From assembly GCA_902776975.1 (NCBI GenBank), contig CACYSI010000003.1, positions 1 to 64,000 of the forward strand: DNA of 64,000 nucleotides, read 5' to 3'. Under the pieces are notes generated by a model that was not told the origin of the DNA, made no database searches, and was given only the letters and a program-made list of their open reading frames with translations. This document shows, in pieces, positions 45,163-55,021 of the stretch. Numbering within the stretch: position 1 is the first letter of the stretch; every line of letters begins with the position of its first letter. Position numbers and translations under genes: made by a program. Source of the DNA: an uncultured Ruminococcus sp. Lineage in GTDB: Bacteria > Bacillota > Clostridia > Oscillospirales > Acutalibacteraceae.

Positions 45163-47106
45163 ATGATCAATGTAGAGTTAAAGGGCGGAGTCGTTCAGCA
45201 GTTTGAAGAGAACATCACTCCCGCCGAGATCGCTAAGTCAATTTCAATGGGACTGTACAAGAACGTTTGCGCCGCCATGATCGACGGCAAGGTATGCGAC
45301 CTTCGTACTGAGCTTACATCCGACTGCAAGGTCGAGCTGCTCACCTTCGACGATGACGAGGGCAAGCAGGCGTTCTGGCACACCACCTCACATATACTCG
45401 CTCAGGCTGTCAAGCGTCTTTATCCCGAGGCTAAGCTGGCTATAGGTCCGTCTATCGATCAGGGTTTCTATTATGACTTTGACGTCGAAAAGGCTTTTGA
45501 CGCCGATGATATCGCTAAGATCGAAGCCGAGATGAAGAAGATCGTCAAGTCGGGCATCGAGATCAGCCGCTTTGAAAAGGCTCCGCAGGACGCTCTCGAC
45601 TATCTTGAGGAGCTCGGCGAGCCGTACAAGGTAGAGCTTGCGCGCGAGCATGCCGACAAGGGCGAGCCCATCAGCTTTTATAAGCAGGCTGAGTTCACAG
45701 ACCTCTGCGCGGGTCCTCACCTCATGAGCGTAGCCCCCGTAAAGGCGTTTAAGCTCACTAACTGCACCGGCGCTTACTGGCGCGGCGACTCCAAGAATCA
45801 CCAGCTCTGCCGCGTATACGGTATATCCTTCCCCAAGGCGTCTATGCTTGAAGAGTATATCACAAACCGTGAAGAGGCGTTAAAGCGCGACCACAACAAG
45901 CTCGGCAGAGAGCTCGAGCTGTTCACCACGGTCGATTATATCGGTCAGGGCCTGCCGATCCTGCTGCCTAAGGGCGCTCGTGTTATCCAGCTTTTACAGC
46001 GCTTTGTTGAGGATCTGGAGCAGAAGAACGGCTGGCAGCTCACCAAGACCCCCTTTATGGCTAAGTCCGATCTGTACAAGATCAGCGGACACTGGGATCA
46101 TTATCAGGACGGTATGTTCATCCTCGGCGATCCCGATAACGACGACGAGGTCTACGCTCTGCGTCCCATGACCTGTCCGTTCCAGTATCAGGTATTCCTC
46201 AACCGCGGCAGAAGCTACCGCGACCTGCCTATGCGCCTTAACGAGACCTCTACTCTGTTCCGTAACGAGGCGTCGGGCGAGATGCACGGACTCATCCGTG
46301 TGCGTCAGTTCACTATATCCGAGGGACATCTGATGTGTACTCCCGAGCAGCTCGAGGGCGAGTTCGCTCACTGTCTCAACCTCGCTATCTATTGCCTCAA
46401 GACCTTGGGTCTGTATGAGGATGTAAGCTACCGCTTCTCTCAGTGGGACCCCAATGACCGCGAAAAGTATATCGGCACAGAGGAAGAGTGGGACAACGTT
46501 CAGGGCATGATGGGCAAGATCCTCGATGACCTCGGCATAAACTACAAGATCGGTATCGGCGAGGCCGCGTTCTACGGCCCCAAACTCGATATCCAGATCA
46601 AAAACGTATTCGGTAAGGAGGATACCCTCATTACCATCCAGATAGACCCGATGATCGCCGAGAAGTTCGGCATGGAGTATGTCGACCGTGACGGCGTCAA
46701 GAAGCACCCCTTCATCATCCACCGCACATCTATCGGCTGCTACGAGCGTACTCTTGCTCTGCTTATAGAGAAGTACGCAGGCGCGTTCCCGCTGTGGCTC
46801 GCTCCCGTACAGGTCAAGCTGCTGCCGATCGCCGACCGCCATCTTGACCGCATCTATGAGATCAAGAAGGCTCTTGACGAGATGGGTATGCGCGTAGAGG
46901 TAGACGACAGAAGCGAGAAGATCGGCTACAAGATCCGTGAGGCTCAGCTGCAGAAGATACCTTACATGGTAGTCATCGGCGACAAGGATATCGAGAACAA
47001 CACCGTATCTATCCGCCACCGCAAGGACGGCGACCTCGGCTCGATGTCGCTTGAGGACTTCATGGCTATGATGAAAGAAGAGATAGATACTAAGGCTATT
47101 AAGTAG
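45163..47106 (+). CDS. thrS: Threonyl-tRNA synthetase
   Basis: A 647-residue class II synthetase. It has an N-terminal TGS domain (~1-60) and a second editing domain with HTTSHILAQAVKRLYPEA and DLCAGPHL. The catalytic core carries motif 2 (STLFRNEASGEMHGLIRVRQF) and motif 3 (HRTSIGCYERTLALLIEKY), and the anticodon-binding domain starts at LAPVQVKLLPI. The start follows AAGGAGAG (45149-45156). It charges tRNA-Thr and is controlled by the T-box leader directly upstream. Length and motifs are complete. Confidence 0.97.
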   Translation: MINVELKGGVVQQFEENITPAEIAKSISMGLYKNVCAAMIDGKVCDLRTELTSDCKVELLTFDDDEGKQAFWHTTSHILAQAVKRLYPEAKLAIGPSIDQGFYYDFDVEKAFDADDIAKIEAEMKKIVKSGIEISRFEKAPQDALDYLEELGEPYKVELAREHADKGEPISFYKQAEFTDLCAGPHLMSVAPVKAFKLTNCTGAYWRGDSKNHQLCRVYGISFPKASMLEEYITNREEALKRDHNKLGRELELFTTVDYIGQGLPILLPKGARVIQLLQRFVEDLEQKNGWQLTKTPFMAKSDLYKISGHWDHYQDGMFILGDPDNDDEVYALRPMTCPFQYQVFLNRGRSYRDLPMRLNETSTLFRNEASGEMHGLIRVRQFTISEGHLMCTPEQLEGEFAHCLNLAIYCLKTLGLYEDVSYRFSQWDPNDREKYIGTEEEWDNVQGMMGKILDDLGINYKIGIGEAAFYGPKLDIQIKNVFGKEDTLITIQIDPMIAEKFGMEYVDRDGVKKHPFIIHRTSIGCYERTLALLIEKYAGAFPLWLAPVQVKLLPIADRHLDRIYEIKKALDEMGMRVEVDDRSEKIGYKIREAQLQKIPYMVVIGDKDIENNTVSIRHRKDGDLGSMSLEDFMAMMKEEIDTKAIK

Positions 47107-47110
47107 TTGG

Positions 47111-47230
47111 TAGTTAGTAGTTTGAGGTGCTGTCCAAATCTTCGATTTGGCATACAGCACCCATGCAAGGCTCTCCCGAGAAGCGGATCGCCTATAATGC
47201 GAACGCTGATCGGCTGAGAGCTACTGCGGG
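47111..47230. repeat. Hairpin-bearing direct repeat, copy A
   Basis: A ~120-base unit containing a two-tier hairpin: GGTGCTGT (47126-47133) and CCAAATC pair with GATTTGG and ACAGCACC (47154-47161). The conserved tail ends GCTGATCGGCTGAGAGCTACTGCGGG. It is repeated at once as copy B (offset 127 bases), and a diverged third copy occurs at 55318-55453. It starts 5 bases after the thrS stop. Confidence 0.8.
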
Positions 47231-47357
47231 TAGTTAGTAGTTGGTGGTTTGAGGTGCTGTCCAAATCTTCGATTTGGCAAACAGCACCCATGCAAGGCTC
47301 TCCCGAGAAGCGGAGCATCTATAGTGCGAACGCTGATCGGCTGAGAGCTACTGCGGG
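47231..47357. repeat. Hairpin-bearing direct repeat, copy B
   Basis: A second, nearly identical unit with the same stem: GGTGCTGT at 47253-47260 and ACAGCACC at 47281-47288. It differs from copy A at only a few positions (CAT to CAA beside the stem; GATCGCC region changed). The 19-base remainder before the next gene starts another TTGGTGGTT-like stretch. Confidence 0.8.
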
Positions 47358-47375
47358 TAATTGGTGGTTGTATAA

Positions 47376-48173
47376 TTGAGCAGAAATCTCAGAAACCTTA
47401 AACCTAAGAAAATCGAGCGAGGCGCTTTTGAAGAGCAAAAGAAGCGTGAGGAGAACAAGGCGGAGACTCAGCGAGCTCTGCTGTTCATCCTCCCGCTTAT
47501 CATGCTCGCGGTTTTGGTTGTAGGTATCTTCTTCGGCTACAAGTTTTATCAGAGCACCGTCAGCGACCACGATCCCATAGCTCCCGGAGAGATCCGCGAC
47601 TCTGCCGACTACGCTCAGAATCCGCTTTTTTACAGGGCGGTCAACTCCGCTCTGCCGCTTAAAGAGGATGTAAAGCCCGAGACAGTCGAGTCATGCGGCA
47701 TAGAGATCGCGCCCGAGGCTGCGAAGCCGCTCGAAAAGCTCGTATCTGACGGCGCTGAGCATGGCTATGAGTTCTTGGTACAAGAGGGCTATATTTCTTT
47801 TGAAGAACAAAAAGAAAAATACGCTAAAGCGGTTAAGGACTATCGCAAGAAGAACGAATCGAGCCTCGTCATGGCTGAGGCTAAGATCAAGCGCACTCTG
47901 CCTCCGGCGGGGGAGAGCGAGCAGCAGACGGGGCTTCTGGTGTATCTCACCGTCAGGACTGACGGCACCTTCGCCGAGACCCCCGCTTACTCGTGGCTCG
48001 TGCGCAACTGTGTGGACTACGGCTTCATCCTGCGATATCCCGAAAAGGAGAATGTCGGCGGCTACGCGTATTCTTCCCACTTGTTCCGCTTTGTCGGAGT
48101 CGAAAACGCCTACAAGATGCGCGCGCTCGACATGAACTTTGACGAGTATCTGGCTTATCTCGCGGCTCAGTAG
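47376..48173 (+). CDS. VanY/M15B D,D-carboxypeptidase-like pseudoenzyme
   Basis: A 265-residue protein with a basic N-terminus, one membrane helix (~34-56) and an extracytoplasmic M15B-like domain. The family zinc motif S-x-H-x-x-G-x-x-x-D reads SEQQTGLLVY (His to Gln, Asp to Tyr). The downstream E-P-W-H-x-R-Y-V-G reads SSHLFRFVG (Glu to Ser, ligand His to Leu in an ungapped alignment through VGGYAYSSHLFRFVG). The scaffold is otherwise retained (EGYISFEEQKEKY, VDYGFILRYPEKENVGGY), so it folds but should not bind catalytic zinc. Start: TTG at 47376 or nearby; no strong ribosome site was seen. Its role is unknown. Confidence 0.75.
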   Translation: MSRNLRNLKPKKIERGAFEEQKKREENKAETQRALLFILPLIMLAVLVVGIFFGYKFYQSTVSDHDPIAPGEIRDSADYAQNPLFYRAVNSALPLKEDVKPETVESCGIEIAPEAAKPLEKLVSDGAEHGYEFLVQEGYISFEEQKEKYAKAVKDYRKKNESSLVMAEAKIKRTLPPAGESEQQTGLLVYLTVRTDGTFAETPAYSWLVRNCVDYGFILRYPEKENVGGYAYSSHLFRFVGVENAYKMRALDMNFDEYLAYLAAQ

Positions 48174-48241
48174 CGCATTAATAAACAGTCATTACAGAGG
48201 CTCCGACGTGAGCCTCATCATATATACAGAGAGTGAAAACT

Positions 48242-50359
48242 ATGGTAAAAGCTAAAGCTGATAACCTGAAAAAACGCGGCGAGTTCTTTTCGGACGAATA
48301 CCGCCGTCAGCATATCCTGTTTGCCGCGCTTATGCTCGGCGGTATGATATTCGCGATATGGAAGACCTTTTACGGCAGTCCCAGTCTTGACGAGTCGTTC
48401 TATCTGACGATACCTCACCGTTACTCTATGGGCGACGTGCCCTTTGCCGACGAGTGGCATCTTTCGGCTATGACGGGCTTTCTACAGCTGCCTTTCGTAT
48501 GGATATATACACATATCTTCGGCACTGAGGGCATCATCCTCGCGTCGAGGATATTCTACGTTTTCATCCACGCCGCGACCACGGTGGTCATCTATACCCG
48601 CGTATATAAAAAGGGTATACTGAGCATAGCCGCGTGTTTGCTACTGTTCATCTTCGCGCCCTATAACATCATGCAGCTGTGCTACAACTCGATGGGCATC
48701 GACCTTATCGTTTTATCGGGCATACTGCTCGCTACGGCGAACTACCGCAGCTCAAAGGCTCAGCTGATTATCTCAGGCGTCTGCCTCGCGGGAGCAGTGC
48801 TGTGCTGTCCGTATTTTGCCTCGGCATACGCGATCTATGCCGTCTGTGTGCTTGCCCGTGCGCTTATCAAGAAGTTCTCTAAGCGCGAGCATGATTGGAT
48901 AGTGATGAGCGAGATGTTCTCCGGCAGGAGCTTTTTGTTCCTGACTATTGGCGTATTTGCGCTGTCGTTAGTTTTCATCATCTTCCTGTTCACACGCATG
49001 AGCTTGTCTAAGCTCTTTGAGAGCATACCGTATATGCTCAGCGATCCCGAGCATCAGAGCGTGAGCCTGTGGAACAAGCTGATGTCATACAATAATAATT
49101 TCGCGAATTTTGACGCCTTTCTCAAGGCTTCGCCAAAGGGTCTGCCCCCGATGCGGATACCCTTCATCGTTTATCTCGTGTGCTTTGTCGCCGTGCTCAT
49201 AGAGCGCAGCCTAAAGAACGGCAAGCGCAGAGTCGTCGAGCTCATCTTTGTTGTACTCACGGCTGTCACCGCTATGTACTCGGCTATACTCGTCGTCTTG
49301 CTGCTGACAGAGCCGCAGATGTACGGCGGTATCGGTACTAAGGTGCTCATAGCTCCGCTCATACCCATAGCCTTGGCGGCGTACGCGTTGAGCGAGAACA
49401 GACCTAAGGGGATGTTCGCGGCGATATTCATCCCGGCTTTGACCATACACGACGGATTCATTTATATAGCCTATGCTTATTATGTCATGCTGTTCGTGCT
49501 TATCCTCGACAAAAAGAGGATGCAGCACCGTCAGTTCTATCTCGCTGTTACTGCGGCTGTATCAATAGCCACCCTCATCCTGCTTGTACCCGACCTCGGC
49601 AATATGCTGATGTTCCCGCTGTTCTTTATCGGTCTGACCTCTTATATCCTGTGTGAAAAGAAGGATCGGGAGCTGTACGCGGCGGTATTTCTGCCCGGCA
49701 TCCTGTATACCTTCTGCATACATATGGGTTCTAATCAGGTGTTCAATGTTATCTCAATGGCGTTCACGGTGGTCAACGTCGCGAGCTGTCTGTTCCTCGC
49801 TCAGCTCATATCCGAGCTCAGCGCAGGCGCGGATAAGCAGAGCTTCGCTGTTTGGACCAGACGCACAGCCGCCGTACTCGCTGTATTGGCAGTAGTATTC
49901 CAGCTCGGACTCGAGGTGTATTCTAAGGCTACCGAGGTCTTTCTCGACAGCAAGCCGCCTGAGCTGACCGCTCAGATACCGAGCGGTCCCGCTAAGGGCA
50001 TCAAGGCGTCACCCGGCAGCGCCTCGTATCAGACATGGCTGCTCAAAAGCGTAGAGCCTTACAGTACAGAGGAGCCGGGCAATATCCTGTTCATGACCAC
50101 GAGCACCGTTCAGTATCTCGCGGTCGGCAACGGTAAGTTCCCCTACGGCACTTACTCGGCGTGGCTTTCGGGCGAGAACAATACTTCATTCGACAGGCTT
50201 AAGAGCTACTTTAAACTCAATCCCGAAAAGACGCCGAAATATATTTACCTGCCCAAGAGCTCCGGCTGGGACAAGAACTATATCCTGCCGCAGCTCAGGG
50301 GTATGGGCTACAGCGTAGAGGAGACCGACTCGGCTTATATGCTGAAAAAGCTCGGATGA
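48242..50359 (+). CDS. Large polytopic membrane protein, glycosyltransferase-like (GT-C type)
   Basis: A 705-residue protein, start ATG at 48242 with AGAGAG upstream (a GTG at 48233 is in frame). It has about 13 hydrophobic helices up to residue ~590 and a ~115-residue extracytoplasmic C-terminal domain. The first outer loop carries SLDESFYLTIPHRYSMGD, with an Asp-Glu pair in the place of the catalytic acidic motif of GT-C enzymes such as ArnT/PMT. It could transfer a lipid-linked sugar to a wall polymer or protein. The family call is by topology and one motif only. Confidence 0.6.
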   Translation: MVKAKADNLKKRGEFFSDEYRRQHILFAALMLGGMIFAIWKTFYGSPSLDESFYLTIPHRYSMGDVPFADEWHLSAMTGFLQLPFVWIYTHIFGTEGIILASRIFYVFIHAATTVVIYTRVYKKGILSIAACLLLFIFAPYNIMQLCYNSMGIDLIVLSGILLATANYRSSKAQLIISGVCLAGAVLCCPYFASAYAIYAVCVLARALIKKFSKREHDWIVMSEMFSGRSFLFLTIGVFALSLVFIIFLFTRMSLSKLFESIPYMLSDPEHQSVSLWNKLMSYNNNFANFDAFLKASPKGLPPMRIPFIVYLVCFVAVLIERSLKNGKRRVVELIFVVLTAVTAMYSAILVVLLLTEPQMYGGIGTKVLIAPLIPIALAAYALSENRPKGMFAAIFIPALTIHDGFIYIAYAYYVMLFVLILDKKRMQHRQFYLAVTAAVSIATLILLVPDLGNMLMFPLFFIGLTSYILCEKKDRELYAAVFLPGILYTFCIHMGSNQVFNVISMAFTVVNVASCLFLAQLISELSAGADKQSFAVWTRRTAAVLAVLAVVFQLGLEVYSKATEVFLDSKPPELTAQIPSGPAKGIKASPGSASYQTWLLKSVEPYSTEEPGNILFMTTSTVQYLAVGNGKFPYGTYSAWLSGENNTSFDRLKSYFKLNPEKTPKYIYLPKSSGWDKNYILPQLRGMGYSVEETDSAYMLKKLG

Positions 50360-50414
50360 TCTCTGTGTTTCGGCAGAATATCGGCGTATTGTTTGAAAAA
50401 AATATAAAAAAGGC

Positions 50415-50443
50415 TTGCAATTTGCAAATTGATATAGTATAAT
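50415..50443 (+). promoter_or_regulatory. Promoter of rpmE
   Basis: TTGCAA (50415-50420), 17 bases, TATAAT (50438-50443), 43 bases before the start codon. Confidence 0.75.
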
Positions 50444-50486
50444 AAATTCTGTTATTCCACGGCTATGTATGAAAGAGGTGAACGAA

Positions 50487-50690
50487 ATGCAGGAAAAGAT
50501 CCATCCTAACTACGGTCCTACTACTATTACCTGCGCTTGCGGCAACGTTATAGAGACAGGTTCCACAAAGAAGGATATCCGTGTTGAAATTTGCTCCAAG
50601 TGCCATCCTTTCTTTACCGGTAAGCAGAAGCTTGTTGATACAGGCGGCCGTGTAGACCGTTTCAAAAAGCGCTTTGGTATGGAGAAATAA
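50487..50690 (+). CDS. rpmE: 50S ribosomal protein L31, zinc-binding form
   Basis: A 67-residue protein from ATG 50487, with AAAGAGGTG (50472-50480) upstream; the in-frame ATG at 50469 is before the site. It carries the four cysteines of the C+ form (C16, C18, C36, C39: ITCACGN and EICSKCHPF) and the L31 end [18 protein letters not shown]. Monocistronic, with its own promoter and terminator. Confidence 0.95.
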   Translation: MQEKIHPNYGPTTITCACGNVIETGSTKKDIRVEICSKCHPFFTGKQKLVDTGGRVDRFKKRFGMEK

Positions 50691-50698
50691 TGACGAAC

Positions 50699-50728
50699 TT
50701 AAGGCGGTACATCGGTACCGCCTTATTA
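50699..50728 (+). terminator. Terminator of rpmE
   Basis: AAGGCGGTAC (50701-50710) pairs with GTACCGCCTT (50715-50724) around ATCG, followed by ATTAATT; 10 bases after the stop. Confidence 0.8.
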
Positions 50729-50753
50729 ATTGCTTAGGGTGATCATACAGACT

Positions 50754-51392
50754 ATGGACACTTATAAAACCGTAAGAGGATTTGCCTTTGACGAGCTTAC
50801 AGAAAAGCGTTCGCGCTTCATCGGCTACTGTAAGCCCGTATCTACTCAGGATGAGGCGATAGCATTTATCAATGAAATAAAAAGCAAGCACTGGGACGCG
50901 AGACATAACGTGTACGCCTATGTCATCCGCGGCGAGGGCGTGTCGCGCTACAGCGATGACAACGAGCCTCAGGGCACCGCGGGCATACCTGTGCTGGACG
51001 CTATCCGCAAGCGCGGTATCACCGACTGCGTAGTGGTGGTCACGCGTTACTTCGGCGGGGTGCTGCTCGGCGCGGGCGGCTTGGTGCGCGCGTATTCGGC
51101 GGCGGCTAAGCTCGCTGTCGACGCGGCGCGGGAGCGCGAGATGGTCATGTGCTCGGTGTGTACGCTCAGATGCTCGTATACCATGTACGGTAAGATACCC
51201 TCGCTTGTAGCGGGCTTTGACGGCAGTATCGACGACTCTGATTTCGCCGACGATGTAAATATCACCTTCCATCTGCCTGAGGACAACCTCGAGGCGTTCA
51301 ACAAGGCTCTCAGCGAAGAGTCCTCGGGAAAATACGCCGCTTTGGAGACAGATAAAAAATTTTTTGATAAAAATATGAAAAATAAAGGGTAA
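50754..51392 (+). CDS. yigZ: YigZ/IMPACT-family protein
   Basis: A 212-residue protein. Signature pieces: EKRSRFIGYCKPV, HNVYAYVIRGEGVSRYSDDNEPQGTAG (UPF0029 motif) and VVVVTRYFGGVLLGAGGLVRAY. The C-terminal ferredoxin-like domain is present (YGKIPSLVAGFDGSI). Family members are related to eukaryotic IMPACT, which affects translational control; the bacterial role is unclear. Start: ATG 50754 is used; upstream GTG 50739 and TTG 50730 are in frame but overlap the rpmE terminator region. Confidence 0.9.
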   Translation: MDTYKTVRGFAFDELTEKRSRFIGYCKPVSTQDEAIAFINEIKSKHWDARHNVYAYVIRGEGVSRYSDDNEPQGTAGIPVLDAIRKRGITDCVVVVTRYFGGVLLGAGGLVRAYSAAAKLAVDAAREREMVMCSVCTLRCSYTMYGKIPSLVAGFDGSIDDSDFADDVNITFHLPEDNLEAFNKALSEESSGKYAALETDKKFFDKNMKNKG

Positions 51393-51503
51393 ATTTGAGA
51401 TTTGGCGTAAATAATAATTGTAAGGCTTGTGAATAAATCATCTTATACTCTTTTTAGCTTTTATTCGGCTTAAAGAGTATGAGCGGATCGAAAGAGAGAA
51501 GAT

Positions 51504-53273
51504 ATGGCAAGATTATCGAATGATTTTTTGAGTGAAATCAAATACCGCAACGACCTCGTCGAGCTTGCGTCATCCTATATGCAGCTCAAGCGCAGAGGCA
51601 GAAACCTCGTCGGGCTTTGTCCGTTCCACGGCGAGAAGACACCTTCCTTCAACATTTATACCGAGAACGGCTCTTTTTATTGCTTCGGCTGCGGAGTCGG
51701 CGGAGATATCATCACCTTTGTGATGAAGATCGAGAACCTCGACTACATGGAAGCGGTCAAGTTCCTCGCTCAGAGGGCGGGTATGTCTATGCCCGAGGAT
51801 GATTATGACGATTCGCTGGGCAGGCTGAGGACACGCATTTATGAGGCTAACCGTGAGGCTGCGCGCTTCTTTTACTCTAAGCTCATGTCCAAGGAGGGCG
51901 CCGACGGCTTAGGGTATCTGCGGGGCAGAGGGCTTGCCGACAGTACCATCAGGCATTTCGGGCTGGGATTTGCTCCCGATGAGCGCTTTGCCTTAGGCGA
52001 TCATCTGCGCTCAAAGGGCTTTACCGAGGCTGAGATGACAGCCGCTAATCTGGTGTTCAAGTCCAAGTCAGGCAGGGGAGTGCTCGACAGGTTTTATAAC
52101 CGCGTGATGTTCCCGATCATCGACGTACGGGGCAACGTGATAGCCTTCGGCGGACGTATCATGACCGATCAAAAGCCAAAGTACCTCAACACCTCGGATA
52201 CTCTTGTATTCAACAAGAGCCAAAACCTGTTTTCGCTCAACAACGCTAAGAACTCCAAGTCCGATCAGCTCATACTGTGCGAGGGCTATATGGACGTCAT
52301 CTCGCTCAACCAGGCGGGCTTTACCAACGCGGTAGCTACCTTGGGTACGGCTTTGACTGCCGAGCAGGCGTCTCTGATGAAGCGGTACTGCAAGGAGGTC
52401 ATCCTTTGCTACGACGCCGACGAGGCGGGGCAGAAGGCGACCGCGAGAGCCATAGATATCCTGCGCAGGGTCGGGCTGACCGTCAAGGTCATCGCCATAC
52501 CCGACGGCAAGGATCCCGATGAGTTCATACGCCGCCACGGAGACAAGGGACACGCGGCATTTCAGAATGTTCTGGATAACAGCGGCAACGATATGGATTT
52601 CAGACTGTTCAAGCTCAGGGCGCTGTACGACTTCAACACCCCACAGGGCAAGCTCGATTATCTTAACGACGCCGTAAAGCTGATCTGTGAGCTGGACAAC
52701 CCCATGGAGCGCGATATATATGCGTCGCGACTCTCGGATGATACCGACGTAGCCAAGCCTACTATCATGGAGCAGATCTCGCGCGGTATACGCCGCAATA
52801 ACTATAAACGCCGCAAGACCGAGTTCTCTCAGATACAAAAGAACATCTCGGCGCGCGACGACAGGGTCAATCCCCAGCACGCGGATAATCTGCGTGCCGC
52901 TTCGGCTGAGGAGAATCTGCTCGCTTATCTCATCAACAACCCCGATAAGCTCACATATATCCACGAGCGGCTCAGTCCCGACGATTTTCTGACGGACTTC
53001 AACCGTAAGCTGTACATATATTTTTCGGATAAAATACTCAACAACACCGATCCTCTGATCTCTGTATCGGCGGATTTCAGCGAGGACGAGAGGTCTAAGA
53101 TATTCAGGCTTGCCAACTCATATCCCGATATGCCGCATACCGTCCAGGCTCTGGACGAGTTCATCGGTATAATAAAGGAAGAGAAGTCCAAGCCCACAGA
53201 CAGCGAGATACGCAACAGCACTCAGGACGAGTTTGCCTCGCTGTTCTCAAAGCTGAAGGACTCAAGACAGTAG
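51504..53273 (+). CDS. dnaG: DNA primase
   Basis: A 589-residue primase. It has a CHC2 zinc finger (LCPFHGEKTPSF and FYCFGCGVGGDIITFV), a core domain with YLRGRGL and FPIIDVRGNVIAFGGR, and a TOPRIM domain with LILCEGYMDVISL and VILCYDADEAGQKA. The C-terminal helicase-binding domain starts around AEENLLAYLINNPD. GAAAGAGAGAAG precedes the ATG. It lies directly before rpoD, the classical macromolecular synthesis order of Gram-positives (usually rpsU/yqxD-dnaG-rpoD). Confidence 0.97.
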   Translation: MARLSNDFLSEIKYRNDLVELASSYMQLKRRGRNLVGLCPFHGEKTPSFNIYTENGSFYCFGCGVGGDIITFVMKIENLDYMEAVKFLAQRAGMSMPEDDYDDSLGRLRTRIYEANREAARFFYSKLMSKEGADGLGYLRGRGLADSTIRHFGLGFAPDERFALGDHLRSKGFTEAEMTAANLVFKSKSGRGVLDRFYNRVMFPIIDVRGNVIAFGGRIMTDQKPKYLNTSDTLVFNKSQNLFSLNNAKNSKSDQLILCEGYMDVISLNQAGFTNAVATLGTALTAEQASLMKRYCKEVILCYDADEAGQKATARAIDILRRVGLTVKVIAIPDGKDPDEFIRRHGDKGHAAFQNVLDNSGNDMDFRLFKLRALYDFNTPQGKLDYLNDAVKLICELDNPMERDIYASRLSDDTDVAKPTIMEQISRGIRRNNYKRRKTEFSQIQKNISARDDRVNPQHADNLRAASAEENLLAYLINNPDKLTYIHERLSPDDFLTDFNRKLYIYFSDKILNNTDPLISVSADFSEDERSKIFRLANSYPDMPHTVQALDEFIGIIKEEKSKPTDSEIRNSTQDEFASLFSKLKDSRQ

Positions 53274-53347
53274 CCGTCGGCGGCATTAAGCCGATATAAC
53301 TATAGTTTACAATAATCACATATATACGATTGAAAGGAATGATGCTT

Positions 53348-54457
53348 ATGTCAGCAGCAACCGATAAGAAGAGCCTACTCAAGGAGTTGACCGATCTCGC
53401 TAAGGCTAAGGGCAATATCACCAACAAGGATATCCTCGACGCTATAGGCGAGATGGACATCGACCCCGAACAGCTCGAAAAGCTCTATGACTCGCTTGAG
53501 TCCTCGGGTATCGAGATCGTGGAGACAGACGTAGAGGAAGATCTCTCGCTGGAGGGTCTCAACATCGACGAGACCGTAAAGAGCGAGGACGGCACCGAGC
53601 ATACATCGGTAGAGAGCACCGATAATATCTCTATCGACGATCCCGTCAAGGTGTATCTTAAAGAGATCGGACGCGTGCCGCTGCTCACTCCCGAGGAGGA
53701 GGTCGAGCTTGCCATACGCATCAACGAGGGTGACAAGAGCGCCAAAAAGCGCCTTTCCGAGGCCAACCTGAGACTGGTCGTAAGTATCGCTAAGCGCTAT
53801 CTCGGCAGAGGTATGCACTTTCTCGACCTTATCCAGGAGGGCAACCTCGGTCTTATCAAGGCGGTCGAAAAGTTTGATTACACCAAGGGCTTCAAGTTCT
53901 CTACCTACGCTACATGGTGGATCAGACAGGCTATAACGCGAGCTATAGCCGATCAGGCTCGTACCATACGCATCCCCGTGCATATGGTAGAGACTATCAA
54001 CAAGGTCAAGAAGGTTTCTTCTCAGCTGCTGCATCAAAACGGCAGAGAGCCCTCGGCTGACGAGATCGCCGAAGAGCTCAATATGCCCGTAGACAAGGTG
54101 CGCGAGATCATGCGCGTAGCCCAGGAGCCCGTATCACTCGAGACTCCTATCGGCGAGGAGGAGGACAGCCACCTCGGTGACTTCATCCCCGACGACGACG
54201 CCCCCGCTCCTGCGGACGCCGCCTCACACACCATGCTCCGCGAGCAGCTCATGGAGGTGCTCGATACCCTGACCCCCAGAGAAGAGAAGGTACTGCGCCT
54301 GCGCTTCGGTCTGGAGGACGGACGCAGCCGTACCCTTGAGGAGGTAGGCAAGGAGTTCAACGTCACCCGTGAGCGTATCCGTCAGATAGAGGCTAAGGCG
54401 CTTCGAAAGCTCCGTCATCCCTCCCGCTCAAAGAAGCTCAAGGATTTTCTGGATTAA
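53348..54457 (+). CDS. rpoD: RNA polymerase primary sigma factor
   Basis: A 369-residue sigma-70. The start is the ATG 9 bases after AAAGGA (53333-53338); two upstream ATGs and a TTG are in frame. An N-terminal region 1.1-like segment (~1-60) is followed by an acidic stretch. Region 1.2 ([21 protein letters not shown]), region 2 ([40 protein letters not shown]), region 3 and region 4 ([39 protein letters not shown]) follow. Complete. It should recognise the TTGACA/TATAAT promoters seen across the window. Confidence 0.97.
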   Translation: MSAATDKKSLLKELTDLAKAKGNITNKDILDAIGEMDIDPEQLEKLYDSLESSGIEIVETDVEEDLSLEGLNIDETVKSEDGTEHTSVESTDNISIDDPVKVYLKEIGRVPLLTPEEEVELAIRINEGDKSAKKRLSEANLRLVVSIAKRYLGRGMHFLDLIQEGNLGLIKAVEKFDYTKGFKFSTYATWWIRQAITRAIADQARTIRIPVHMVETINKVKKVSSQLLHQNGREPSADEIAEELNMPVDKVREIMRVAQEPVSLETPIGEEEDSHLGDFIPDDDAPAPADAASHTMLREQLMEVLDTLTPREEKVLRLRFGLEDGRSRTLEEVGKEFNVTRERIRQIEAKALRKLRHPSRSKKLKDFLD

Positions 54458-54460
54458 GCC

Positions 54461-54838
54461 ATGACGTATGAAGAGTGCGGCGCTATTCTTGACGAGATAG
54501 CCGACTCGCTGCCGACAGAGCTGTACAGAGAGCTCAACGGCGGTATAGTGCTCGAGGACGGCTATCGCTACCACTGGTACGCGCAGAACAACGACCTTTA
54601 CATACTCGGCGTGTATATCCGCGATAATCTCGGCAGGTCTATCAAGATCTACTACGGCAGTATCGTCCGCGTATACCGCAACAAGACTCTCGATCAGTAC
54701 CGAGAGATACTGCGCAGGATACTCGTGCATGAGGTCAGACACCACAACGAGTACCTCGCCGGCGCCGATGATCTCGAGTACTATGACGATGAGCAGATCA
54801 GCCGGTACCTCGAGTCAAAGGGCTATACAATAAAGTGA
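54461..54838 (+). CDS. Small putative zinc metallopeptidase (zincin, HExxH)
   Basis: A 125-residue protein starting three bases after the rpoD stop, with no good ribosome site, so probably translationally coupled. It has the HExxH motif VHEVRHHNEY (H90, E91, H94) and acidic residues in the following GADDLEYYDD as possible third ligands. This matches minimal zincin-like domains found near replication/transcription genes in Firmicutes. Activity and substrate are unknown. Confidence 0.7.
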   Translation: MTYEECGAILDEIADSLPTELYRELNGGIVLEDGYRYHWYAQNNDLYILGVYIRDNLGRSIKIYYGSIVRVYRNKTLDQYREILRRILVHEVRHHNEYLAGADDLEYYDDEQISRYLESKGYTIK

Positions 54839-54845
54839 TATACAT

Positions 54846-54872
54846 AACGCTCCCTTGCGGGGGCGTTTTTGG
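54846..54872 (+). terminator. Terminator of the dnaG-rpoD operon
   Basis: AACGCTCCC (54846-54854) pairs with GGGGGCGTT around TTGC, followed by TTTGG; 8 bases after the metallopeptidase stop. Confidence 0.8.
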
Positions 54873-55021
54873 TTTAGCAAGCGATAAAAAACAAATAATC
54901 CCAAAAATAAAAAAAGTAAAGCGGCGCGCCGCCAAAGTCCCGTTTATGGTCAATATAATGTTATATACTGAGATCACAGCAAAGATATACAATATTTAAG
55001 AAAGGCTTTGAGGTGATCATT

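Noticed and set aside
45994..47160. 388-codon minus-strand frame opposite thrS
   Set aside because: Fully antisense to conserved ThrS motifs, with its start inside a repeat; not a gene.
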